DNA from: Funneliformis mosseae
Lineage: Eukaryota; Glomeromycota; Glomeromycetes; Glomerales; Glomeraceae
Direction of reading: 5' to 3'
Length of the DNA stretch: 18,735 nt
Assembly: GCA_910592005.1 (NCBI GenBank)
Contig: CAJVPP010001643.1
Coordinates: 1-18,735 of the forward strand
In this document: positions 1 through 8,854 of the stretch, in pieces
Layout: the number at the start of each line of letters is the position of its first letter
How positions within the stretch are numbered: position 1 is the stretch's first letter
Position numbers and translations under genes: made by a program
Notes under the pieces: model-generated
Database searches by the model: none
The model's input: the letters and a program-made list of their open reading frames with translations, nothing else
Told to the model about the DNA's origin: nothing

Positions 1-91
1 TTATTTTTTTAAATCAAACTTTATCTCTACAATCAAATTTCTTCTTTAATTTCTTCTTTTTACAATTTCTCTTTTCGTAAAATACCACCAA

Positions 92-490
92 AACGCCAAA
101 CAAAAAAATTGTCATAAAAACAAAAAGAACATAAGTTGAATTTTATCAATCAACCAGCCAATTTTTTCAAATGATAACTGATTTTTTTGCTTTTCTACAA
201 TAGAACCTCAATCAATAGCAATACTAACAAAATGCTCCTAACGAAAAAAATCGACTGATGAAGAGCCAAAACGTAAATTGAATTTTATTAATCAACCAGC
301 TAATTTTTTCAAATGATAACTGATTTTTTTGCTTTTCTATAATAGAACTTCAATCAACAGCAACACCAATAAAATGCTTCCAACAAAAAAAATCGACCGA
401 TGAAGAGCTAGAACGTAAGTTGAATTTTATCAATCAACTAGCCAATTTTTTCAAATGATAACCGATTTTTTTTCTTTTTTACAATAGAAA
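92..490 (+). repeat. 142-bp tandem repeat carrying an exon-like segment
   Basis: Two full units (135-276 and 277-418) are exactly 142 bp each. A third begins at 419 and loses similarity after about 487, and a degenerate fragment precedes 135. Each unit starts with (g/a)ttgaattttat, continues through a T-rich tract, reaches an acceptor-like aatag, then about 70 nt of less AT-rich sequence, and ends in a donor-like gtaa. The unit therefore looks like one intron plus one short exon duplicated in tandem, feeding into the decayed gene at 488-2225. The 277-418 unit has an open frame through its exon segment (ending near Thr-Asp-Glu-Glu-Leu-Glu), while the first has a stop. The repeat is directly visible; the exon reading is inference. 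Confidence 0.8.
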
Positions 491-2225
491 AATGACAAAA
501 ACAAGTCCATACAATATTATCTGAGGATGAACTAGTTGTTTTAGATCGTAAGTTAGTCATAATATAATATTATTTTTATATTAATACTAAATAACTTTTC
601 AAATTATAGACGTAGATTTAGGAGAAATAGAAAAATGATATAGAGAAATTCAGCTCCCATTAAAATTTTGACGATAACCAATAGCAAGTATTTTAGCTGC
701 GACTGAATTTGAGATTCTCGATGATTCGAATGATTTAGAATCAGGTATATTTATTTTTGATTTATTTCTATTTATTATTTTATAATTAACAATATATTTC
801 TTTATTCCTACATAGAGAATCAAATGTTAAAAGAAAAACTTGCTGAATTTACTAAGAGAATTGAGAAATTAGAGCGACAAAATTCTGATCTCTTAAGGGA
901 AAACTGATTTCTTGCTGAAATAAATGATGAATTTGACAAGAAAAATGAAGATTTACAGGAGAGGTAAAAATTCATATATTAATATCCTATATTTACAATA
1001 ACTAATTTTTCTTTTTTAATATTTAAGACTTGACCAATTTGAGAGATTATGACTGCCAAGATCATTGAAGCAGACTGATGCCAGTCCTCTTACAAAATGA
1101 AGAAAAATCAGAAAATCATCGTCAAAATCAAAGGGAAAAAAGCCAGTGCATTGTACTGATGATAAATTGGAAGAATCAACACAAAACAATTCTGAGGATA
1201 ATGATAATTCGATAACAGAAGAGGCTAATATAAAAGGAGCCAGTGTATATTTAAATTTATGTCTGAATATTTTAAATTTTTAGCTGATTTTTTTCCTGCT
1301 TTTCGTATTTAAGCCGATATGAAGGTGGTTTTAAAAACTGTCAGCTCAAAGAACGATTTGGACTATGATGAACCTTTCAATAGTGAGAAAAATGCTGCAT
1401 TATGTCATAGTCTAATTTCTAAATTACGAAAGTTCTTGACTCTGAATTTTTGGCCTTCTGTTGATCAACTTACGAACTGGCTGAAAACTCTCTCTATAAG
1501 TCACGTCAGACAGCTCGAAGAATTAAGAAAAGCGGAAAGAGCCCTTCAGAGCTGTGATAAATTCATAATAATAATCAAATACATGAAGTAAGCAAATAGC
1601 ATATATTCCAAATTTGGGTTTATTTGAATTAATAATTTAATATCATTTATTATTTATTAGAAAATAGCTCAGCGAGTAAAGACAGCAAAGTATTTGTTTA
1701 AAGAAAACGATTAATGAATTGCGAAATATGAAAGGCAACCTTTACTCTGAATTCTCAACGATTGCCTATATCATTCACCAGAAATCAGCGAAACAGATGA
1801 AAAAAATCATCAAAGATCTGTTATCGCTATATATGACTATTCTTAGCGATTGGCCAAGGTTTATTATTTTCTTTATCTAATTTAGCATATTTCAAATTTA
1901 TTTATAATTATTTTCTTCTTTTAGCTGAAAAATTTACTGAGGAAGATACTCAATCCTTATGCTGCTGCAATATCATTATCTCAAATTCAATGAAAGAGAA
2001 AATACAATGATGATGTGCAGCATTATAACTAGTCACATCCCTATAATACTCCAAAGTGATCATATAAAGTACAACCTGGTGTGATCTATGATACTGAGAT
2101 CGAAGCAGGAGTTACAACTGCAGAAGAATATGTAACAGAAACTGAGAAATATACCAAAGTCAGAAAGGGGTTTCATCTGCTGCTGAAGAAGATGAAGATG
2201 ATTCTGTAATAAACAATGGCGAATG
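488..2225 (+). pseudogene. Decayed multi-exon coiled-coil gene, probably transposon-associated
   Basis: Not a named family to me. Exon-like blocks with GT/AG borders and matching phases can be followed: 488-547, 610-744, 816-963, 1028-about 1242, 1314-1587, 1661-1858 and 1925-2209/2225. The 816-963 block encodes a charged heptad-like segment (LKEKLAEFTKRIEKLERQ), a likely coiled coil. It is followed by a Lys/Ser-rich stretch and an acidic segment. The 1661-1858 block contains YHSPEISETDE and IYDYS, and the last block ends in an acidic tail in a second frame. In-frame stops occur in almost every block (TGA near 640, 667, 908, 1050 and 1097; several in 1661-1858; TGA and TAG in the last block), and at least one frameshift occurs near 2170. 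The open frame at 1319-1591 is one part of this gene. It is probably a dead copy of a lineage-specific repeated family. Confidence 0.6.
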
Positions 2226-2233
2226 ATGCATTT

Positions 2234-2800
2234 TTGGGTAATTTGGGTAAGAACAGATTGATTTTAATAATTATTTTTTATGTCTTTTTGGGTGATTTGG
2301 GGTGGGAACGGATCGATTTTAATAATTATTTTTTACATTTTTTTTTGGCAATTTGGGGTGGGAACAGGTTGATTTTAATAATTATCTTTACATTTTTTTC
2401 GAGCGATTTGGGTGGGAACAGGTCAATTTTAATAATTATCTTTATATTTTTTTAGGCAATTTGGGGTGGAAACAGGTTGATTTTAATAATTATCTTTACA
2501 TTTTTTTAGGTGATTTGGGTGAGAACAGGTTGATTTTAATAATTATCTTTACATTTTTTTGGGCGATTTAGGATGGAAACGGGTTGATTTTAATAATTAT
2601 TTTTACATTTTTTTTGGGCGATTTGGGTGGAAACAGGTCAATTTTAATAATTATCTTTACGTTTTTTTCAGGGAATTTAGGTGGAAACGGGTTGATTTTA
2701 ATAAATATATTTACGTTTTTTTCAGGTGATTTGGGTGAAAACAGGTCGATTTTAATAATTATCTACATTTTTTGGGGTGATTTTGGGTTGATTTTTCTAT
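2234..2800. repeat. 54-bp minisatellite, about 11 copies
   Basis: A core (g/a)attttaataat recurs at 2260, 2315, 2371, 2425, 2479, 2532, 2586, 2640, 2694 and 2748, with a shorter last copy at 2790. Spacing is 53-56 bp, most often 54. Each unit is roughly gatttgggtgg-aacaggt, then the core, then a T-run often ending in tttag or tttcag. Because 54 is a multiple of 3, long open frames with an 18-residue hydrophobic repeat (of the type GDLGENRLILIIIFTFF) appear by chance at 2216-2455, 2353-2571 and 2584-2901. They lie in shifted frames and are not credible genes. Confidence 0.9.
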
Positions 2801-3090
2801 TTTCTACATTTTATATTTATTATTTATATTTTTTGGTTGATTTCAGAAGGAATGGATCATATTTTTATCATATATTATTTATTTATCTATATTTAGGATA
2901 ATTTAAGAGGATTTTGGGAGGAAATGGATCAGATTTTATTATTTTATTATTCTATTTTTAATAGGAAATTAATCAGTAGATTTTAGTGATATTTTGTTAT
3001 ATTTTTGCAAATTTATATTAGGTTTTTATTATTAATAAAATTTTAATATTTAATAAATTTAATAAATAAAATGTACCAATTATTGATACT
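2801..3090. other. AT-rich spacer with degenerate minisatellite remnants
   Basis: This is very AT-rich sequence. Weak echoes of the neighbouring 54-bp unit are visible (gattttgggaggaaatggatcagatttta near 2911). No gene, RNA or transposon end can be supported. Confidence 0.5.
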
Positions 3091-3445
3091 GAATTGCTTA
3101 TCTGATTGGAGTTGATTAGCATCAATCGACGTCTGAATTGTTGTTGAATTGATTCTGAATTGAGGCTAATTTAAGCTGATTTATGGTTGAATTGCTTATC
3201 CGATTGGAGTCTATCAGTGTCTGAATTGTTGCCGAATTGAGATCAATTTTAGGCTGATTTATGGTTATTTAAGTTCTGAATAGTCATGTCCAATTGGGGT
3301 TAATCAGTGTCTATTAACGTCTGAATTGTTGTCGAATTGAGGCCAGTTTTAGGCTGATTTATGGTTGAATTTAAGTTCTGAATGGTCATATCCGATTGGA
3401 GTCAATTGGCATCTATTAGCACCTGTTTGTGCTGATCAAAAAACA
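3091..3445. repeat. Four diverged tandem copies of a 78-100 bp repeat
   Basis: Units run 3091-3188, 3189-3266, 3267-3366 and 3367-about 3445. Shared blocks are a (t/c)c(c/t)(g/a)attgg(a/g)gt motif near the start, then gtctgaattgttg, then gctgatttatggtt at the end. The first unit carries an extra insertion of about 20 bp. Length variation and substitutions show an old array. No coding potential is seen. Confidence 0.75.
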
Positions 3446-3524
3446 TGGTAAATCAGACGTAAATAATATCAAAATTGGCCTAAAATTGGCTATCTGATTT
3501 TTAGCTGATTTGGACTATTTCGAC

Positions 3525-5119
3525 TAGTGTACCCCCTTATGTGTAGACTTCGTAGTCTTATTAGCTAAGATATTATGGTAAGCCTTTACTCAGATATGGA
3601 TTGATTCTATGATCATTTTTTCATTGGAACACTCATCTTTGAAAAGCCCAATAGTTTTCGAATCATTAAGATCGAAAAGATCTGACCTTTCTTCCATATC
3701 TTTATAGATATCTTCTGTTTTAGTTATGAATATAAAAGAGTCTATATCTATATAGCTAAGCTTGACTTTATTCCTATATTTATCCTTAACATAATCATAC
3801 CAGAAGTAATACATCAAAAGCTTGCTAAGACCTAATACTGATGCACCAACTATGATGGGTTTGTTGAAAGTTATATTAGCCTTTCCCATATATGTTTCTA
3901 CTAACATATCTCTAAGCTAGCATCCATATTTGAAAGAGGCTTACGAACTTTATTAAGGAATTTCTTCACATCCCTCTCATTATTCATAGCTATAGCTTGA
4001 TATCCTGATACTTATGAATATTTTCTATAGTCTTGCCATATACTGAATTGTTTATGAGCTTAAAGAAATTCTTTTTAAAGGTATTCTTAGCTTTCTGACA
4101 CAACTTAGTATTTTTTGCAATATATGGAGTAAGCCAGTTAGTCTAATTGAAAGACATGATTTCTGTAATTTTATCTACAATCATTCTTAGCTTCACATAA
4201 TATTGAAGTTCTTGATAATGGATAACATAATTTTTTTGAGAACCTAGGTGAGATACTAATTTTTCCGTTGCTGAGAAGTGCCCTCTATCCATTTTATTCA
4301 CAAGTTTAGCATTATAGGTATATAGCATATCTTTTTTTACTGCAACATTTTTCACAGCTGGGGTAGGTCATTTAAATAGTCATGATTCTTTAGAGGAAAA
4401 TGTGAGCAGATATTCAGATAGAATCCACATGGTGCATCTGCTTTAGTCTTGAGAATTATTTTAAGATATTTCTTTTGCATCTTAGGATTCTTGAGAAGAT
4501 ATTTCTAACTAGCGATCCATTTATAATTTCCAATAGGTAAGAACTGACTCATAGTCTAGCCGTAAAGATTATTTGTATCAATATATAAGACCTAAATTGT
4601 GGGTTAGGATGGATCGAGAGCCTTTCTCAGCTTCAGATTATTGGCTTTGAAATATCAATGCACTGCTATAGCAATACTACTACGCTTAGCTTTTTTGATA
4701 AAATCATATATAGCCATTTCTGTGAATAGCTCAATTCTAACTTCAGTAAACTTAAGCATAGCATTCCAAGATAATGATGGAGCAGATACGTAGTGGCTGA
4801 GGTCAAGCTCATAATGTTCTAAAGATGTCTTTTGGAACTTTATTCAGACATCAGTAAGGTTGAGTACGTCTGTCATAAGATATAGATTATGGTACTCACC
4901 TAGATTTTTGCATCCAAATTCCTTTTATACTTTCTGAACATATTCATAATCCTCATGTAAAATATCCCCTTAAGCTGATTATAGAATTCATGAAATGGAA
5001 GAAGTTTTATCTTCAAGAATCTTTCATGAGAATCTATATAGTCATATGGGTATACCCTCTTATGACATACTAAGGCAATTTGTTCGTCTGTATAGTTTTT
5101 ACTCTTAAAATACTTACTA
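3525..5119 (-). pseudogene. Family-B DNA polymerase of mobile-element type, C-terminal half, broken
   Basis: This is the C-terminal half of a protein-primed-type family-B DNA polymerase (organellar/viral DNA_pol_B_2 type, as in Maverick-like and other self-replicating elements). Reading leftward, 5119-4900 encodes a segment containing VYPYDYIDSHERF, then GCKNLGEYHNLYL. Palm motif A is YIDTNNLYG at 4585-4559. Motif B is [10 protein letters not shown] at 4061-4032. Motif C is YIDIDS at 3754-3737, with both Asp kept and the usual Thr between them changed to Ile. The frame is destroyed by stops, among them TGA near 4836 and 4654, TAA near 4598, TAG near 4590, 4558 and 4508, and TGA near 3584, plus frameshifts around 4900 and 4355. 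Similarity fades near 3525. It continues the segment at 5882-8302 once the inserted element is removed. It is a non-functional copy. Confidence 0.85.
5107..5119. repeat. Left 13-bp target-site duplication
   Basis: The sequence aaaatacttacta here is repeated exactly at 5882-5894 on the other side of the inserted element. Removing the insert and one copy restores a continuous polymerase frame across the junction (TSKYF on one side, SKYFKSKNYTDEQ on the other). Confidence 0.9.
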
Positions 5120-5241
5120 AGAGATTGGCATTCCTGGCTTATGCTGCAAGGCATAAGTCCCTATTGTAGGTTACACTGCAATAGATCCTAGTTCAGTATC
5201 TGCCAAGTACAGATTGCAGTATTAATTTACTGCAGGTTTTA

Positions 5242-5256
5242 CCAGTTCGATTCTGG
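5242..5256 (+). promoter_or_regulatory. tRNA T-arm / Pol III B-box-like hairpin in the retroposon
   Basis: CCAG-TTCGATT-CTGG forms a 4-bp stem with a 7-nt loop that fits the T-loop consensus TTCRANN. The segment agttcgattct matches 9 of 11 positions of the Pol III B box. A possible A box (tggcattcctgg, 5126-5137) lies about 118 bp upstream, farther than in an ordinary tRNA. Internal promoter function is inferred. Confidence 0.45.
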
Positions 5257-5563
5257 AAATGAATTTCATAGGATATGCACAAACTATGTACGTTAAAGAT
5301 CACGAACTTGTAGAATATAGTAAACCTGTGTGATTACGTAAGTGATTATATTATACAGAACTGATTGAGTTCAGAACTTGTATTAGGGGGCTGGCCTGTA
5401 ATGAGCAAATGCCGCATCATCTGCAAGGGGGTTATTACCGATAATGAGACATGACAGGTCAATAGTAGATGCTGTATAACTTGAATTGAACAAGAGTCGT
5501 GGGTTATAGGTGGCTTCTAGTTGAAATACCGTGGCATCTATGAGTCAATTAGGGTTTGAGAGG

Positions 5564-5582
5564 CCTGAGTTTAATTCTCAGG
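5564..5582 (+). promoter_or_regulatory. Second T-arm-like hairpin in the retroposon
   Basis: CCTGAG-TTTAATT-CTCAGG is a perfect 6-bp stem with a 7-nt loop close to the tRNA T-loop. A box-A-like tggcttctagttg starts at 5511. The flanking acceptor-stem positions do not pair, so no complete tRNA is present. Confidence 0.35.
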
Positions 5583-5881
5583 ATGATTTTGATAGTCTGA
5601 GCGTATTAACTGTATCAGACAGCTATTCTGAATTAGGTTGATAAAGACTCCTCTTTCCAGTAATTGGCTAGAATCCTTCATGTTAACTGTATCAAGAGTT
5701 AGCTATGCAGCGTTCAGGGTACATAGCCAGTTGCAAAGGCTAGTGTTTCAGCAGTTCAGACCAGCTTTAAATGTAGCCAGAAGGGGCTTGTTTCTGGATA
5801 CAATGACATATCAGACATATGAGTCGCAGAGTTAGGATATTCGGGTAACCGATCACTAGAACCTAAGAAAAAAAAAAAAAA

Positions 5882-8302
5882 AAAATACTTACTAGTTACT
5901 CGATGATCATCTCCCAGATACTTTGTGAAATTGGTCAAACTATCATTCATAAACTATTGGCTATCAATATATTTAAGCTAATCTACCTTTATGGACTTAT
6001 ATCGCTCAAAATGTTTTAGCAATAACACTAATTTGATGAGCATTAACAGACTGCCTGATTGATTCACAGACTAAATAAAAATCATATCCTCAAAAGTTAT
6101 GGAATACAACTGGAATTGAAGTCTTTTATGATTTGATCTGAAGTTTGAAATTGCAGGATTTATGTGACATTTCACAAAACTTACCTGAAATATGATAATG
6201 ATCTCAAACCTTATCATTCTTAGACTCAGCTAGATCAATTTCTTTGGCTACTTTAAGAATAGTTGTTTTTATGGATTTACATTCTTCCGAATTCTTAGCA
6301 GTATTTTCTAGCTTTTTATTAAGCTGAACAAACTTATTTTCCAAACATCTAATCTCTTTCCTATCTATAGCGAATTTATCTTTACAGATCCAACAGCTAT
6401 TTACTTCTGCAAATTGTTTTTTATTTTCATCTGTAATAATTCGCTCTGCTTTAATAGCTAAGATCTTATTAATTTCTACCAACTCCTGATCAATCCTTCA
6501 AACAAATTCTTGTGTAGCATTTAGCTCGTGATATAGAGATGGCCTCCATGTCTCACCTGTATTAATCCAATGGACTGTGTAGCTGAAACTGTTAACATAT
6601 TTCTCTGAAATTATATGAGTTTTTCCTCCATTAATTAGTCCACGTTTTTTATTTCCAGCCTCAAAGTCATCTGAAATCACACATAAGGCATTAATCATTC
6701 TCTTATGATTCTTGAATTCCTCAAAGTCATTAACATCTTTTATGGGCATTGTAACATGTTGAGGAGCTTCCCCTAATCTGAAACACCACTCCTAGTGATA
6801 GGTTAAGGATTCTCTGTTGGCCAACTCTAGAAGCATTAATTGCATAAATGCTTCTTATTACTATGAGCAGAAGCCTTATATACCAAGCCATTCGGATTTT
6901 GATCCAGAGGAAGTGATTCTTTTATCTGTACTTACCTTCTTCAGATTGGATTATATCTATAATAACCATAAGATGAATTACATGCAGTCTTTTTTCATAA
7001 CATTTGTTCAGATTATTATGCTTACAATTTTCTATTTTGCATGAATTTGGAATATAGAAATTCTTACTAGTAACTACAGGTTTTAGGTGTGCAATTTCTT
7101 CATTTCATTCTCAGATATTAATGAAAATATCTATATTCATTTCCTTTATCTTATTAAAGACTCGCAGGCTGATAGGAGTTAGCATTGGGATCCCATCAAG
7201 CTTGATCTTTTCTAAATATTTTTGAAGACTTTTTGCCCAATATATACATCTACTAAGGTGATTTGTAATTCTATCCTGATATGTAAAATAATAACCTAAT
7301 ACTTTCAAAGACAATTATCTGTTAGTTTGCCCGTAACTGGATCAATAATATCTGAATTATCTGGGTTGATAGTACATTTTGTGTTAGCAAGCTTCTTGGG
7401 AGTGAGGATGTATGAGCCTCTATAAGTATGATGAAAAGTGCAAGACTCAATCATTACCATCTCAATTCAGAGAAGAATCTTGCCAGACTCTTCTTTTAGG
7501 TAGGATTCGATCTTTTTATCAATTTCTTCTCCAGAAAGAGTTATATGCTCATCTATATATTTCTCAGAAATGATTTTTCATATTAAGCTTTTATGATATA
7601 AATGATAATAGCTGGTTTTATAGTTTGCTAAGTCACTAATATCACCCATTCCTTTATATATATGGCTTTTACAACCAATACTGATTTTATTTGATCCTTT
7701 CTATGTAGTTCTTCTTGGAGAACACTTGTAATTGCATTATGAGCTGATGTCATAAGATAGGACATATATGGGGTATCAGCATATTCTTTTGAATTATCTT
7801 GCCATTTATTAAATGTATATGCTGGATTTTTACTTGAAGGAATGATTCCCTCTCATACAATCATATCTTTTAGAGATCTGTGTTGTCTAGTAGGATCATG
7901 TTGCCTTTCTAAAAATACTATATCCTCTTTAGGAGGTGCAATCTCTATTTCATCATCATTTTCTTTATAAACTGATTTAAAATGCTTGCCAGTTACATAT
8001 TCCTTTTTTAGTTTGTATTTTTGCATTACGGCAACTCTTAAATTTCTTTGCTCATCTCTATGAGCTTGAGTAGCTAGACCAGGACCCATTTTCAGATCGT
8101 GAATATTCATTGAAGGGTTAATAGGTTTTATAACAGGCTTAGGTATTTGATCAGGAGATTGTAGTTTGACTATATTATGTGAAGGTAGATTAGAAAAGCA
8201 TTGGTTTTTATTACTTTTATAATGCTGATGAAGTTTAACTGATCTTGTAAATTTATATCTACAGCAAACACATGTAGTATCTTTTTTATCTGATCTAGGC
8301 AT
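5882..8302 (-). pseudogene. Family-B DNA polymerase of mobile-element type, N-terminal half, broken
   Basis: This is the N-terminal half of the same polymerase. The first ATG is at 8302-8300; an upstream GTG at 8320 is in frame but an unlikely start. Residues about 12-36 form a C2HC/C2H2-like zinc finger (CVCCRYKF ... HQHYKSNKNQC). The conserved part resumes after frameshifts: EEIDKKIESYLKEESGK and GSYILTPKKLANTKC (about 7540-7370), ITNHLSRCIYWAKSLQKYL (7314-7111), a Cys-containing block with NHFLWIKNPNGLVYK (about 6920-6870), then exonuclease motif I as DFEA (6749-6498), a CWICKDKF segment (6482-6204), and an Exo II-like HNFxGYD near 6080. Stops are frequent: TGA near 7855, 7583, 7489, 7115, 7109, 6500, 6216 and 6086; TAA and TAG elsewhere. 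Frameshifts lie near 7680 and 7315. The two halves would total roughly 1,300 codons. It is certainly non-functional. Confidence 0.85.
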
Positions 8303-8400
8303 GCTATCAATAAGTCTCACCTATTATATATTATATAAACTTTTTCATAATTTAAAATATTTAATCTTATGACCCTAATGTTTAATTACTTTTTAAATTT

Positions 8401-8600
8401 TTGAATTTATGAGAAAATAGGGCTAAGAAGCATTGGCTGTGTTCTGTTTGTAATAGACCTACAAAGATAAATAAACCTATAGGGGTCAATAATGGCCTAT
8501 GTAGCTATTGTAATAAAAGTAATTATCAGATCCAGCATATAAACATGCTTTGAGATAAGGCCTAGATGTTTGATCAATATAGTGAAAAGGTTAGACTTAG
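8401..8600 (+). pseudogene. Small zinc-ribbon ORF remnant, divergent from the polymerase
   Basis: On the strand opposite the polymerase, a frame open from 8413 to 8550 encodes a pair of Cys-x2-Cys motifs: CSVC at 8440-8451 and CSYC at 8500-8511. Between them lies a Lys/Asn-rich linker, and after them NKSNYQIQHINML. A TGA follows at 8551 and a TAG at 8563, yet the frame continues with plausible sequence (MFDQYSEK), so these look like acquired stops. A TGA at 8410 lies just upstream and there is no ATG. The motif layout suggests a small zinc ribbon that could be an accessory protein of the polymerase element, but the family is not identified. It could also be a chance open frame. Confidence 0.45.
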
Positions 8601-8854
8601 AGGTTAGACTCCCCTTTGAAGCTATCGCTAAGAAAATCTAGCTTCTTTTTTTGAATCTAGTGAGAAAAAGGGAAGTAAGACTTAGAGGTGAGACTTATTT
8701 TTTTCGCTTAGAGGTTGAACTTAAAGGTGAGACTTAGAGGTGAATTTATCTTAAGAATATACTCCGCTTTACTTCGTAGACTGTTAATACTATTTGCTTT
8801 CCCTGAAGTGAGACTTAGAGGTGAGACTTATTTTTTTTCACCTAGAGGTGAGAT
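8589..8854. repeat. Cluster of cttagaggtgagactt repeats
   Basis: The motif cttagaggt(g/t)agact recurs at about 8596, 8681, 8706 (diverged), 8733, 8814 and 8841, often followed by atttttttt. An exact 14-mer, aggtgagacttatt, lies at 8686-8699 and 8819-8832 and in inverted orientation at 8309-8322, just upstream of the polymerase start. The copies thus bracket the zinc-ribbon remnant as inverted repeats. The open frame at 8715-8912 consists of these repeats and is not a gene. Confidence 0.7.

Larger units (their letters stand above)
5120..5881 (+). mobile_element. Non-LTR retroposon (SINE-like), about 762 bp, poly(A)-tailed
   Basis: The element lies inside the polymerase pseudogene, flanked by perfect 13-bp direct repeats (5107-5119 and 5882-5894). 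It ends in a run of A from about 5868 that merges with the right duplication. These are the hallmarks of target-primed reverse transcription. It is noticeably richer in G+C than its surroundings. It has no credible long open frame: the one at 5638-5835 is short and lacks recognisable motifs. This fits a non-autonomous SINE or a 5'-truncated LINE. Two T-arm-like hairpins suggest tRNA ancestry. It also has an internal duplication (ttaactgtatca at 5607 and 5683). At 762 bp it is long for a SINE, so a truncated LINE or a retroposed transcript remains possible. Confidence 0.75.

Noticed and set aside
2216..2901. Hydrophobic repeat proteins from three overlapping open frames
   Set aside because: They are produced by the 54-bp minisatellite and run in different frames; no start context or flanking gene supports them.
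5503..5590. A complete tRNA gene inside the retroposon
   Set aside because: The T-arm-like hairpin is good, but the positions expected to form the acceptor stem do not pair and no anticodon arm is clear.
6817..7044. Plus-strand open frame of 75 codons
   Set aside because: It is antisense to a conserved block of the polymerase pseudogene (NHFLWIKNPNGLVYK) and has no motif of its own.
488..8560. A variant genetic code with TGA as Trp, or mitochondrial origin
   Set aside because: TAA and TAG stops and frameshifts occur in the same frames, spliceosomal-type introns are present, and the intact genes (SOD1, CCCH) use standard stops.
3525..8854. Terminal inverted repeats delimiting the polymerase element
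   Set aside because: Only short shared strings such as cttcgtaga were seen near 3548 and 8772; too short to define element ends.
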